A stretch of 64,000 nt of DNA, from the NCBI GenBank assembly GCA_052246725.1, contig JBQQCL010000001.1; one strand, 5' to 3'. Position 1 is the stretch's first letter. Every line of letters starts with the position of its first letter. Origin of the DNA: Pseudalkalibacillus sp052246725. Its GTDB lineage: Bacteria > Bacillota > Bacilli > Bacillales > Fictibacillaceae. A program made the position numbers and the translations under genes. The notes beneath the pieces were generated by a model that worked only from the letters and a program-made list of their open reading frames with translations, made no database searches and was not told the DNA's origin. This document shows positions 1 through 8,934 of this stretch, in pieces.

Positions 1-1255
1 CCGCGCGGAACTTTCCTTCTTGCGTTTTATAAATGTAATCTGCGTTATCGATACGCGCGATCGGCTTGTTCGTCGGAATCACGACAACGTTCATATTGTA
101 AATGTTGCGGAATTCCTCTTCTTCCGTCTTCGCCGTACCCGTCATACCGGCAAGCTTATTGTACATACGGAAGTAGTTCTGGAACGTGATCGTCGCAAGC
201 GTCATCGACTCACGCTGGATTTGAAGACCTTCCTTCGCTTCAATCGCCTGATGCAATCCATCACTGTAACGACGTCCTGCCATCAAACGTCCTGTAAAAG
301 GATCGACGATGACGACTTCATCATCCTGAACGACATAATCCGTATCACGATGCATGATGACGTGCGCTTTTAACGCCTGATTGATGTGGTGATTGATTGA
401 AACATTGGAGATATCAAACAAGTTCTCAACCCGGAAGAAGCTTTCTGCCTTCGACATTCCTTCTTCAGTGAGCTGAACGTTCTTCGTTTTGATATCCAAC
501 GTGTAATCTTCATCCTTTTTCAACTGGTGGATGAATTGGTTGGCGATTCGATAAAGCTCAGTCGATTTCGCTGCGTTACCTGAAATAATCAGCGGTGTAC
601 GCGCTTCGTCAATCAAAATCGAGTCAACCTCATCGACTATCGCAAAGTTCAACGGACGCTGCACCATTTCTTCCCTATATAAAACCATGTTGTCACGCAG
701 GTAGTCGAATCCGAGCTCGTTGTTCGTCGCATACGTGATGTCAGCGTTGTAAGCTTCTTTTTTCTCTTCTTTTGAAAGTCCAGTAACGTTGAGTCCAACC
801 GAAAGTCCGAGATAGTTATAAAGCTGACCCATCTCCTCCGCGTCACGTGCTGCCAGATATTCGTTGACCGTGACAACGTGAACACCTTTACCAGTAAGCG
901 CGTTCAGATAAACAGGCAGTGTTGCGACGAGCGTTTTACCTTCACCGGTTTTCATCTCTGAAATATTTCCTTCATGCAGAGAAACCGCACCCATGATCTG
1001 TACCGGATATGGACGCAAACCGAGTACGCGTGTGGCTGCTTCACGAACGACAGCGAACGCTTCAATCAAGATATCATCTAGTGTCTCGCCTTTTTCCAGG
1101 CGGGATTTGAATTCATCCGTTTTAGCTTTCAACTGTTCATGCGATAGCTTTTCCATTTCTGGACCAAGCGCATCAACCTCGTCAGCATATTTCTGAAGAC
1201 GGGCAATATGACGCTCGTTTCCAGTAGAAAACATCTTTTTTAACAATCCCATCAT
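1..1255 (-). CDS. secA: SecA preprotein translocase ATPase, N-terminal part (gene runs off the window)
   Basis: About 418 N-terminal residues are visible of a protein usually near 840. SecA is the cytosolic ATPase that pushes preproteins through SecYEG. Reverse-strand translation shows MMGLLKKMF at the start, the Walker A motif MKTGEGKT near residue 100, TNNELGFDYLRDNM, the DEAD-like DEVDSILIDEART and FQNYFRMYNKLAGMTGTA, all SecA signatures. Two ATG codons lie in tandem at 1255 and 1252; GAGGTG about 8 nt upstream favours 1255. The gene lies downstream of hpf as in Bacillus, but separated by about 700 bp. The C-terminal domains are outside the window. Confidence 0.97.
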   Translation of the reverse strand, partial: MMGLLKKMFSTGNERHIARLQKYADEVDALGPEMEKLSHEQLKAKTDEFKSRLEKGETLDDILIEAFAVVREAATRVLGLRPYPVQIMGAVSLHEGNISEMKTGEGKTLVATLPVYLNALTGKGVHVVTVNEYLAARDAEEMGQLYNYLGLSVGLNVTGLSKEEKKEAYNADITYATNNELGFDYLRDNMVLYREEMVQRPLNFAIVDEVDSILIDEARTPLIISGNAAKSTELYRIANQFIHQLKKDEDYTLDIKTKNVQLTEEGMSKAESFFRVENLFDISNVSINHHINQALKAHVIMHRDTDYVVQDDEVVIVDPFTGRLMAGRRYSDGLHQAIEAKEGLQIQRESMTLATITFQNYFRMYNKLAGMTGTAKTEEEEFRNIYNMNVVVIPTNKPIARIDNADYIYKTQEGKFRA

Positions 1256-1737
1256 GCAGTAAGCACCTCTATTTACACATCTATATTTTGAAAAATCTTC
1301 TAACTATAGTCCATGCTTTATTTTAACAGTTTGAAGGAGGAAGAACAAGAATGCAAGGCATGACCATTGAAGGGTTTAAGGCATATGATGGAAGGCATGA
1401 TAAGGAATTCAAGTGATGGATGATCAATCCGGTTAAAATGATGGTTTGTTAGGTGGAAGATGCGAGTTGTGATGAAATGATCTGAGGTGCGGTGAACATG
1501 AGGAGAATATGAGAAAAACAACTTTTTGTTCATTAACTCAACGTAGGAGTGGAAACAACCAACTACACACTACCAATACTTAAGACGAATCATGTAAAAA
1601 GCTCCGCACAAACTCGCAAAATTTTTAACACCCTCCAAATTTATGAGCATCCACGCCAAAATGTCCTATCCACCAAATAACATAAACCGGGCGCAAACAG
1701 ACTATAGTCCGCTTACAAATTTCGCACACTTAAAGTG
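1256..1737. other. hpf-secA intergenic DNA without recognised gene
   Basis: No reading frame here resembles a protein; the 71-codon minus-strand frame at 1318-1533 looks like chance. The secA promoter and ribosome binding site must lie at its left end. The right part passes into the palindromic repeats at 1738-1893. Confidence 0.5.
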
Positions 1738-1893
1738 TACCAGGCACCATTTTGAAACCCTTGGTACGCCTGGGTTCTGAATATGTACCTGGCACCGTTT
1801 TGAACCCCTTGGTATCATTTGATTTCTGAACGGTGCCAGGCACCTCCCCACATCCCTTGCGGCAGTAGGGTGAAATTGTCGTGCCTGGCACCG
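1738..1893. repeat. Palindromic GTGCCTGGCAC-type repeats, two in tandem with 48-bp period
   Basis: The motif TACC(A/T)GGCACC followed by TTTTGAA and CCTTGGTA occurs twice, at 1738 and 1786, a 48-bp period. It is followed by GGTGCCAGGCACC at 1832-1844 and GTGCCTGGCACC at 1881-1892. The core is a near-perfect palindrome. Such short palindromic repeats are dispersed in Bacillaceae intergenic regions; their function is not known to me. Confidence 0.7.
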
Positions 1894-1911
1894 AGCAAAT
1901 TAGTACTTAAA

Positions 1912-1937
1912 AAGACGTGGTCCGCGGACCACGTCTT
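1912..1937. terminator. hpf: Bidirectional intrinsic terminator after hpf
   Basis: A perfect 26-bp palindrome (two 13-base arms beginning AAGACGTGGTCC) sits just beyond the hpf stop codon. A run of T follows on the plus strand (1942 onward) and TTTTT follows on the minus strand. It would terminate hpf and isolate the repeat region from it. Confidence 0.85.
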
Positions 1938-1959
1938 AGCATTTTTTTTTGGTATTTGT

Positions 1960-2535
1960 TTATTCGATATCTGGGGCGATCAGCCCGTATTTTCCGTCTT
2001 TCCGTTTGTAGACCACGTTTGTTTCTCCGCTTTCTGCGTGTGAGAATACGAAGAAGTTGTGTCCTAGCATATCCATTTGAAGGATTGCTTCCTGCGTATC
2101 CATCGGTTTCAGATCGAAACGCTTGTTACGGACAACCTGGAATTCATCCTCGTCCTCTTCTTCCTCAAGAAGTGTGGTTGTGGTAGGAGCTGCATTGCCA
2201 TTTCCATTGGCGAAAGCGAATTTGATCGCACCGCCTTGACGGAATTTACGGTTTACTTTCGTTTTATGCTTACGGATCTGTCTTTCCAATTTTTCAACTA
2301 CTAAATCAATGGCAGCATACATGTCATCGTGAGATTCTTCAGCACGTAATAGCAAACCTGGCATCGGAATCGTCACTTCCACTAGCTGCTCGTTATTGAA
2401 CACCTTCAGGTTGATGTAAACATCTGAGTTTGGAGTTCCATCAAAATAACGCTCGAGCTTACTAACTTTCTTTTCCGAGTAGTTCCTCAATGCTGGTGTT
2501 ACCTCAATATTATCTCCACGAATATTAAAGTTCAT
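1960..2535 (-). CDS. hpf: Long-form ribosome hibernation promoting factor (HPF/YvyD)
   Basis: The 191-residue protein has the N-terminal S30AE domain (MNFNIRGDNIEVTPALRNY..., residues 1-100), an acidic linker near 120-130, and the C-terminal dimerisation domain (KRFDLKPMDTQEAILQMDMLGHNFFVF). That is the long HPF architecture, which joins 70S ribosomes into inactive 100S dimers in stationary phase or stress. AAAGGAGGAG lies upstream of the ATG. In B. subtilis the orthologue yvyD also lies between fliT and secA; here the fliT-hpf interval has expanded by about 11 kb of peptide-use genes. Confidence 0.97.
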   Translation of the reverse strand: MNFNIRGDNIEVTPALRNYSEKKVSKLERYFDGTPNSDVYINLKVFNNEQLVEVTIPMPGLLLRAEESHDDMYAAIDLVVEKLERQIRKHKTKVNRKFRQGGAIKFAFANGNGNAAPTTTTLLEEEEDEDEFQVVRNKRFDLKPMDTQEAILQMDMLGHNFFVFSHAESGETNVVYKRKDGKYGLIAPDIE

Positions 2536-2844
2536 GAGAGACTCCTCCTTTCGGTGTTTATATATATTTCGCTATACCCTTTAACAATTCCTTCATAAAC
2601 ACGAAAAGAAAATAAAAATTATGACAAAATTTTTAAAATTCAGTCTATTTATGAGAAAATAAGAGAATAGCGGAATATAAAGGAAAAAAACGCCTTATCC
2701 ATGTCAACCATCTGACATGTTAACAACATTTTTCGACATCTTTTCCGAAGAAGTGTAGAGGCCTTTAGAATCAATATAAAGGAATTATTAAGAAGGTAAA
2801 AAGTTGGTTATATCGAGGTTACCGCTTTGATCTGAACCGAAAGC

Positions 2845-2879
2845 AAAAATAAAACCCGCTCCTCGCAGTGAGAAACGGG
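2845..2879 (-). terminator. Intrinsic terminator of the cold-shock gene
   Basis: On the minus strand a 10-bp stem CCCGTTTCTC/GAGGAGCGGG (G-U pairs included) with a 5-nt loop is followed by TTTTATTTTT, about 40 bp past the csp stop codon. The rest of the hpf-csp interval (2536-2844) is AT-rich and holds no recognisable gene. Confidence 0.85.
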
Positions 2880-2917
2880 GAATTGCTTTTAATTCAAACC
2901 CTAAAAAGGAATGTGAA

Positions 2918-3115
2918 TTAAAGCTTTGTTACGTTTGAAGCTTGAGGTCCACGGTTACCTTCAACTACTTCAAACTCAACTTCCTGACCTTCTTCAAGAG
3001 TCTTGAAGCCGTCAGAATCGATTGCAGAGTAGTGTACAAATACGTCGTCTTGACCTTCAACTTCGATGAATCCGAAGCCCTTCTCTGCGTTGAACCATTT
3101 AACTTTTCCTTGCAT
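2918..3115 (-). CDS. Cold-shock protein, CspA/CspB family
   Basis: A 65-residue single cold-shock domain protein. The RNA-binding motifs RNP1 (KGFGFI, residues 12-17) and RNP2 (VFVHYSAI) are both present, with the usual C-terminal ASNVTKL. These proteins bind single-stranded nucleic acid and act as RNA chaperones. I place the start at ATG 3115 because AAAGGAA lies about 12 nt upstream and the product (MQGKVKWFNAEK...) has normal family length. An in-frame GTG at 3124 would sit directly against the ribosome binding site. The gene has its own terminator. Confidence 0.96.
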   Translation of the reverse strand: MQGKVKWFNAEKGFGFIEVEGQDDVFVHYSAIDSDGFKTLEEGQEVEFEVVEGNRGPQASNVTKL

Positions 3116-3293
3116 GTAATTCACATTCCTTTCGTATTCAAAAAATCATGTGGAATTTCCACACCTAGAGTATACAACGTGACAACCTTTAGAGTCAAGA
3201 TTCCGAAAATGTTTAGTAAAAATAGACCAGTTATCAGACGACTATCTTTAGTACTCCTTTACTGCCCCTAGGGTTCATAAGTTATCTGAATAA

Positions 3294-3896
3294 TCATTCT
3301 AGTTCTCCGATCGCAATTTCCAGAGCCCTCTGAATCGTGTCGAGCGGCCAACCTGGCAGCTTGCCATTTTCAACTGAAAGTTCGAATGAGGCGGGCACAT
3401 GGATAAAACCAGCCGGAATGGTTTCACCTTTCCCCTCATAGACATGTAGCAACGAATACATGACATTGTTGCATAAATAGGTACCTGCTGTATTGGAAAT
3501 CTCGGCTGGGATCCTGCTATTCCGCAAAGCATTCACCATTTTCCGAATCGGTAAGGTTGAAAAATAGGCAGCTGGTCCGTCCTCGACGATCGTTTCATCA
3601 ACCGGGTTACGCCCACTGTTATCAGGTACCCCGTCATTAATGTTGATCGCGACACGTTCCGGGGTGATCTTGTCTCTCCCTGCAGCCAGTCCTAAACAAA
3701 CGACCGCATCAGGCTCGAGCTCCCTCACATGATCCACCAACACTTCAGCAGAGCGATGAAATTCAACTGGAAGGACGCGACCAACAACTGAGAATCCTCC
3801 AATCGTCTTCCCATCAAGGTTTATCACAATCAATTCAGTCGGATTGACGCCATGATCCAAAAAAGGCTCAAAACCAGTAAGTAACAATTTCTTCAT
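3294..3896 (-). CDS. pcp: Pyrrolidone-carboxylate peptidase (pyroglutamyl peptidase I)
   Basis: A 200-residue C15-family cysteine peptidase that removes N-terminal pyroglutamate from peptides in the cytosol. Visible features are the N-terminal LLTGFEPF, the region with the catalytic Glu (CLGLAAGRDKITPERVA), the nucleophile Cys in AGTYLCNNVMY, and the catalytic His in GFIHVP. A strong AGGAGG precedes the ATG. It is the last gene in the run of peptide-use genes behind the Dpp transporter, and fits trimming of imported peptides blocked by pyroglutamate. Confidence 0.95.
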   Translation of the reverse strand: MKKLLLTGFEPFLDHGVNPTELIVINLDGKTIGGFSVVGRVLPVEFHRSAEVLVDHVRELEPDAVVCLGLAAGRDKITPERVAININDGVPDNSGRNPVDETIVEDGPAAYFSTLPIRKMVNALRNSRIPAEISNTAGTYLCNNVMYSLLHVYEGKGETIPAGFIHVPASFELSVENGKLPGWPLDTIQRALEIAIGELE

Positions 3897-3924
3897 TATA
3901 TATGACCTCCTCCCTCACAATTTC

Positions 3925-4293
3925 TTAAACAAAAATCAGTGATAAGAATGAAAAAAGCATCATCCCTGAACCGATCCCTAAAAATAAGCTCTTCCCTTTC
4001 AAAAATACAGATTGCTTCCAGGACCTCAGTGAAGGATCTTTTTTCAACTGTTTATCCGTTTCAATTAAAGATCGTGATTTCGGTACAGCCACAGCACTTA
4101 ACTTTTTAAATCCTTCAAAAAACAAATCGAGAAAACCTGTCTGCAAAATATAAAAACAAGCTCCGACGGTCATACATATAAGTCCCCAGAAAAAAGCAAA
4201 ATTGACAATCAGCAACTTGTCAGCCCCCAGGAAGAACGATCCGACGGTCAAAACTGCTATAGATGTCATGCTGGAAAGTATATAGCTCATCAT
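3925..4293 (-). CDS. Small membrane protein, DUF3899-like
   Basis: A 122-residue protein with three predicted membrane helices: two N-terminal (about residues 4-24 and 28-50) and one at the C-terminus (about 100-121). A charged cytoplasmic stretch, rich in Lys and Ser, lies between. It resembles the DUF3899 family of Firmicutes; no function is established. It lies between dppE and pcp, with GGAAGAGG before the tandem ATG codons. Confidence 0.7.
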   Translation of the reverse strand: MMSYILSSMTSIAVLTVGSFFLGADKLLIVNFAFFWGLICMTVGACFYILQTGFLDLFFEGFKKLSAVAVPKSRSLIETDKQLKKDPSLRSWKQSVFLKGKSLFLGIGSGMMLFSFLSLIFV

Positions 4294-4325
4294 CTTGCCT
4301 CTTCCTTTCCTTTGTAAATGACTGA

Positions 4326-4354
4326 ATGGGAAGACACAATATGTAACTTCCCAT
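4326..4354. terminator. Hairpin between dppE and the DUF3899 gene
   Basis: ATGGGAAG and CTTCCCAT form an 8-bp stem with a 13-nt loop in the 85-bp gap. There is no clear T run, so it may be an attenuator or RNA-stability element that lets the abundant binding-protein message outlast the downstream genes. Confidence 0.4.
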
Positions 4355-4378
4355 GAATTCAGCCTCTATCTTCTATCA

Positions 4379-5983
4379 TTAATTCGATACTTTTTCTGCC
4401 CAACGTAAATCAGGCATACGGTTGACCGGATATACCACACCTTCATATTTCTCAGAAGTCAAAAAGTTTTGAGAGTAGAAGTATACTGGCATGAATGGGA
4501 GATCTTCCATCAAGACACTTTCAGCTTGATGAAGGACTTCCATCCGTTCAGCCTCATCCTGGATTCCTTTCGACTTTTCGATCAAATCATCATACTTCTC
4601 ATTCACCCAATTTGTCCGGTTATTGGGACTATCACCTAGATAGTAATCAAGAATCGGAGTAGGATCAACATAGATACCGATCCAACCCATCCGTGCCATT
4701 TGGAAGTTCCCTTGCTTCGTCGTATCAAGGTATGTTTTCCACTCCTGGTTATTAAGAGACACTTCGACACCCAGGTTCTGTTTCAACATCTCTTGAATAC
4801 CTTCGGCGATTTTCTTATGGTTCTCGGATGTGTTATACACCATTTCAACCTGAGGAAGCTCGTCCCATCCTTCCTCTTGTTTCGCCTCTTCAAGTAACTG
4901 TTTCGCCTTTTCAACATTTTCATCAAAATATTTTTCTTTTTGTTTTCTGAAATCACCATTCGGACCTTCCACCCCATATGGGACAAATGCATACGCAGGC
5001 TGTTCTCCAGCTTGTGAAATGTTTTCTGTGATCGCTTGACGATTGATTGCCAACGCGAATGCTCTTCTCACTTTTGGATTGGTAAATGGTTCTTTATCGA
5101 CATTGAACATATACATGTATGTTCCGAAGTAAGGCTTGATTTTAAAGTCTTCACTATCTTTTTCTTGTGCAATGACATCCGTCGGCAAGGTATCGATCAG
5201 GTCAAGTTCTCCCGATTTGTACATTTGATAATAGGTGGTTGCATCGTTGACCATTGCCCATGTGATTTTTTCCATGGAAATCGACTCTTTGTTCCAATAG
5301 TCATCGTTCTTTTCCGCCACTAACTCACTATCATGTTTCCAGCTTTTCAATGTGTAAGCCCCATTGCTGACATATCCATCAGCAGCGGATGCCCAGTTTT
5401 CATTCTCTTCCACGACCTTTTGATTGACCGGATAATATGGCCAGAAGGTCAATAATTTTTCAAAGAATCCCGTTGGAGATTTCAGTTCGACCTTCAACGT
5501 CTTTTCATCGACCGCAGTCACACCGACATCCTCAGCAGATCCTTCCCCTTTATTGTAGGCTTCTGCACCTTTCAAGTAATAAAGATAGAAAGCGAATGAG
5601 CTTCCTGTGTCAGGATTAAGAACCCGTTTCCAGGCATACTCGAAGTCTCCTGCAGTGACAGGATCCCCGTTCGACCACTTGGCGTCCCGGATTGTGAACG
5701 TATACACCTTTTTGTCTTCTGAAACTTTTACATCCTCCGCAAGTGCAGCAACTGGTTCCCCTTCCTTACTTTTCGTATAAAGCCCTTCAAACAAATGATC
5801 GAGCACCCATCCTGAAGTCGTATCTGTGGCCAAAGCCGGATCCAATGAAGGCGGTTCACTCTTTGCGTTCACTGTTATCTCTTGTTCAACTTCTCCTTCT
5901 GAACCGCTGTTTCCGTTACACGCTGTAAGGAATGGTACGACCACCAAAACCATCAACAAACTGAACAATACGCTTTTTTTCAT
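4379..5983 (-). CDS. dppE: Peptide ABC transporter substrate-binding lipoprotein (DppE/OppA type)
   Basis: A 534-residue SBP_bac_5 protein. The N-terminus is a lipoprotein signal peptide: KK, a hydrophobic core, then the lipobox LTAC with the lipidated Cys near residue 22. Family signatures include EPPSLDPALATDTTS, WSNGDPVTAGDFEYAWKRVLNPDTGS and DLIDTLPTD. It would capture oligopeptides at the outer membrane face and deliver them to DppBC. Unlike B. subtilis, the gene lies last in the transporter set, after the ATPases. A GGGAGG ribosome binding site precedes the ATG. Confidence 0.95.
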   Translation of the reverse strand: MKKSVLFSLLMVLVVVPFLTACNGNSGSEGEVEQEITVNAKSEPPSLDPALATDTTSGWVLDHLFEGLYTKSKEGEPVAALAEDVKVSEDKKVYTFTIRDAKWSNGDPVTAGDFEYAWKRVLNPDTGSSFAFYLYYLKGAEAYNKGEGSAEDVGVTAVDEKTLKVELKSPTGFFEKLLTFWPYYPVNQKVVEENENWASAADGYVSNGAYTLKSWKHDSELVAEKNDDYWNKESISMEKITWAMVNDATTYYQMYKSGELDLIDTLPTDVIAQEKDSEDFKIKPYFGTYMYMFNVDKEPFTNPKVRRAFALAINRQAITENISQAGEQPAYAFVPYGVEGPNGDFRKQKEKYFDENVEKAKQLLEEAKQEEGWDELPQVEMVYNTSENHKKIAEGIQEMLKQNLGVEVSLNNQEWKTYLDTTKQGNFQMARMGWIGIYVDPTPILDYYLGDSPNNRTNWVNEKYDDLIEKSKGIQDEAERMEVLHQAESVLMEDLPFMPVYFYSQNFLTSEKYEGVVYPVNRMPDLRWAEKVSN

Positions 5984-5999
5984 GATTATCCTCCCAGTT

Positions 6000-6959
6000 T
6001 TAAGTATTATACAAATGACAAGCGACCCAGTGATTTTCTTTTTCTTCCTTCCATTCAGGCGTTATTTCGCCACAAACATCCATTGCATGCGGACATCGTG
6101 TACGAAACCTGCATCCTGACGGAGGGGTGATCGGACTTGGAGGATCCCCTTCTAAGACGATCCGTTCTCTCCGTTCGGCAGTCGGACTCGGTATCGGAAT
6201 CGCCGACAACAACGCCTGAGTATACGGATGAAGCGGGTCAGCGAATAGTGCATCACTTTCAGCAAGCTCCATCATATTACCGAGATACATCACACCGATC
6301 CTGTCACTGATATGCTTCACCATACCCAGGTCATGAGCGATAAAGAGATACGTCAGGCCTTCCTCGTCTTTCAAATCCTCCATCAGATTGACGATTTGTG
6401 CCTGTATTGAGACGTCCAAAGCAGATATCGGTTCATCTGCAACGATGAAATCTGGTTCAACAGCAAGTGCTCTAGCAATTCCGATCCTTTGGCGTTGGCC
6501 ACCACTGAATTCGTGAGGATAACGTTTTGCATGATCTTGACTCAACCCCACTTTTTCAAGAAGTTCAAACACTCGCTCTTTCCGCTGCTTTCCTTTTAAA
6601 AGTCCGTGTGCATCAATGCCTTCAGCGATGATATCAATGATTCGCATTCTCGGATTCAATGAGGCATGGGGATCTTGAAAGATCATTTGCATATCCCTAT
6701 TGAATTTCCTTGCTTCTTTCCCTTTCAACTGGCTTGTGTCTTTCCCTTTGAAAATGATGCTCCCGTCAGTTGCTTTATGAAGACCGACGACAGTTCTTCC
6801 AAGTGTCGATTTTCCGCTGCCACTCTCCCCGACAAGACCCAATGTTTCACCTTTTTTGATTGAAAAAGAAATGTCATCGACAGCTTTCAAGGATTGATTC
6901 CTTCCCACATTAAAGTGTTTCTTGACGTTTCTCACTTCTAAAAGTTGTTCTCCTGTCAT
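6000..6959 (-). CDS. dppF: Peptide ABC transporter ATP-binding protein (DppF/OppF type)
   Basis: A 319-residue ABC ATPase with Walker A GESGSGKST, the signature FSGGQRQRIGIARAL, Walker B FIVADEPISALDVS and the H-loop IAHDLGMVKHIS. It ends in the Cys-rich oligopeptide-transporter C-terminal domain (GCRFRTRCPHAMDVC). It pairs with DppD to power peptide import. Its ATG overlaps the dppD stop by four bases (ATGA), so the two ATPases are translationally coupled. Confidence 0.96.
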   Translation of the reverse strand: MTGEQLLEVRNVKKHFNVGRNQSLKAVDDISFSIKKGETLGLVGESGSGKSTLGRTVVGLHKATDGSIIFKGKDTSQLKGKEARKFNRDMQMIFQDPHASLNPRMRIIDIIAEGIDAHGLLKGKQRKERVFELLEKVGLSQDHAKRYPHEFSGGQRQRIGIARALAVEPDFIVADEPISALDVSIQAQIVNLMEDLKDEEGLTYLFIAHDLGMVKHISDRIGVMYLGNMMELAESDALFADPLHPYTQALLSAIPIPSPTAERRERIVLEGDPPSPITPPSGCRFRTRCPHAMDVCGEITPEWKEEKENHWVACHLYNT

Positions 6960-7975
6960 TGCTCATTCCTCCCAGCTGATACCAACTCTTCCACTGACGG
7001 TGCCCTCGGGTCATTCAGCCAACATCTCGCATAATGGGATTCAGAAGCTTTTGTCGGTTCCGGCATTTCCTGGACACAAATCTCCATAGCGTAGTCACAC
7101 CGCGCAGCAAAAGGACAACCCTTCGGAGGAGCGAACAGATCCGGCGGAGTTCCTTCTATTGGAATAAGTCGTTCTTTTTGTCCTTGATCGTATTTCGGAA
7201 TAGAATTTAGAAGCCCCCATGTATAGGGATGTTTCGGATTTTCAAAAATTTCTTCTACAGTCCCGCTTTCAACAACCATGCCCGCATACATGACTGCCAC
7301 TCGCTGCGCAACCTCTGCTACCACGCCAAGATCGTGAGTGATGATCAAGATGGAGGTTTGAAGACGTTTTTGCAGATCCTTCAACAGATCCAAAATTTGA
7401 GCCTGAATGGTTACATCCAATGCCGTAGTCGGTTCATCAGCAATGATCAACTGAGGATCACAAGAAATCGCCATCGCAATCAATACCCGCTGCCTCATCC
7501 CACCGCTCAACTCGTGAGGATATTGGCTGTACCGTCTTTCAGGGTTAGGTATACCGACAAGACCCAGCAATTCAATGACACGGTTTTTCATCTGATTTTT
7601 TTCTAAATCCGTATGTTTCTTGATCGTTTCCGCGATTTGGTTGCCGATTTTCATTGTAGGATTAAGTGAGGTCATTGGATCCTGTGAGATCAATCCAATT
7701 TTAGAGCCTTTGATCTTTTGCATTTGTTTTTTCGACAAACCTAGAATTTCATTACTTTCAAACTTGATGCTGCCATTTCGGATCCGGCTCACTTTTTTGG
7801 GCAAAAGTCCCATGACCGACTGTGCCGTAACGCTTTTCCCGCATCCACTCTCCCCGACAACCGCAAGCACTTCCCCTTGATTGATATGAAAATTCACACC
7901 ACGGACGGCCTTCACTTCACCTCCGTAGGTTTTAAAAGAGACATGTAATTCCTGGACCTCTAATAAACGTTCCAT
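6956..7975 (-). CDS. dppD: Peptide ABC transporter ATP-binding protein (DppD/OppD type)
   Basis: A 339-residue ABC ATPase: Walker A GESGCGKS, Q-loop ISQDPMTSLNP, signature LSGGMRQRVLIAMA, Walker B LIIADEPTTALDVT and H-loop ITHDLGVVAEVAQ. The C-terminal oligopeptide domain has the cysteines of GCPFAARCDYAMEIC and ARCW. Members of this family can hold an Fe-S cluster there. It lies between dppC and dppF, with GGAGGG upstream of the ATG. Confidence 0.96.
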   Translation of the reverse strand: MERLLEVQELHVSFKTYGGEVKAVRGVNFHINQGEVLAVVGESGCGKSVTAQSVMGLLPKKVSRIRNGSIKFESNEILGLSKKQMQKIKGSKIGLISQDPMTSLNPTMKIGNQIAETIKKHTDLEKNQMKNRVIELLGLVGIPNPERRYSQYPHELSGGMRQRVLIAMAISCDPQLIIADEPTTALDVTIQAQILDLLKDLQKRLQTSILIITHDLGVVAEVAQRVAVMYAGMVVESGTVEEIFENPKHPYTWGLLNSIPKYDQGQKERLIPIEGTPPDLFAPPKGCPFAARCDYAMEICVQEMPEPTKASESHYARCWLNDPRAPSVEELVSAGRNEQ

Positions 7976-7986
7976 CGTATCCCTCC

Positions 7987-8934
7987 TTAGTCCCGTGATT
8001 GCGGATCAAGGGAATCTTGTAATCCGTCACCAAATACATTGAATGCAAACATCGTAAGTGAGATCAAGAAACCGGGGAAGAACAACCTCCACCATTGTCC
8101 TGTCAAAATAACACCGAGTGCATCATTCGCCATCGTACCCCAGCTTGCAATCGGAGCCTGTACACCTAAACCGATGAAGCTAAGAAAAGATTCAGCGAAT
8201 ATCGCCTGTGGAATCGTAAACGTCAAATTAACGATGATGATCCCAATCATATTCGGAAAGAGATGACGCCAGATAATTTTTCGATGCGGCGTACCCAGCT
8301 TTTGAGCCGCTGCTACATATTCCTGTTCTTTCAACTGGAGAATCTGCCCCCTTACGATCCGGGCCATTCCTACCCAACCTGTGATCGAGAGCGCTATGAT
8401 GATCGTCCATAACCCTGGCTTCATGACGACAAGCAGCAAAATAACAACAAGAAGGTATGGAATCCCATATAAAATTTCAACGATCCTCATCAAAATGCTG
8501 TCGACACGGTCACCGAATTTCCCTCTGCCCGCCATGTAACCGGATATTCCACCGACAAGAAGACCTAAGATCAAATCGATAAGTGCAGCCGCGACTCCGA
8601 TCGTCAACGAGATCCGTGCTCCATACCACGTCCTTGTCCACATATCCCTTCCAAGTGAATCGGTACCGAACCAATGGTCTCCATCAGGGGCAAGGTTTCT
8701 CCCAGTCAAGCTCTGATCCGAGTAATTATAAGGATTCATTTGCGGTCCGAATATCGCAAAAAAGGTGATGATCACGAGTAAAACCAACCCTAAGACAGCA
8801 AGCTTGTTTTTCAAAATCTTGAGGGCGGTATCTTTCCACTGACTTATACTAGGACGGACGATTTCATCAGGTTTGAACTTACTCCGATCAATGGGGCGGA
8901 AAACATCTTCATTTTTCTGTTCAATCATGTTCAA
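7987..8934 (-). CDS. dppC: Peptide ABC transporter permease (DppC type)
   Basis: A 315-residue permease with a cytoplasmic N-terminus of about 40 residues, the OppC_N helix, a periplasmic-type loop with HWFGTDSLGRDMWTR, and five more helices. The EAA loop MARIVRGQILQLKEQEYVAAAQKLGTP-type segment contacts the ATPases. It forms the membrane channel with DppB. ATGA overlap with dppB supports ATG 8934. Confidence 0.95.
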   Translation of the reverse strand: MNMIEQKNEDVFRPIDRSKFKPDEIVRPSISQWKDTALKILKNKLAVLGLVLLVIITFFAIFGPQMNPYNYSDQSLTGRNLAPDGDHWFGTDSLGRDMWTRTWYGARISLTIGVAAALIDLILGLLVGGISGYMAGRGKFGDRVDSILMRIVEILYGIPYLLVVILLLVVMKPGLWTIIIALSITGWVGMARIVRGQILQLKEQEYVAAAQKLGTPHRKIIWRHLFPNMIGIIIVNLTFTIPQAIFAESFLSFIGLGVQAPIASWGTMANDALGVILTGQWWRLFFPGFLISLTMFAFNVFGDGLQDSLDPQSRD

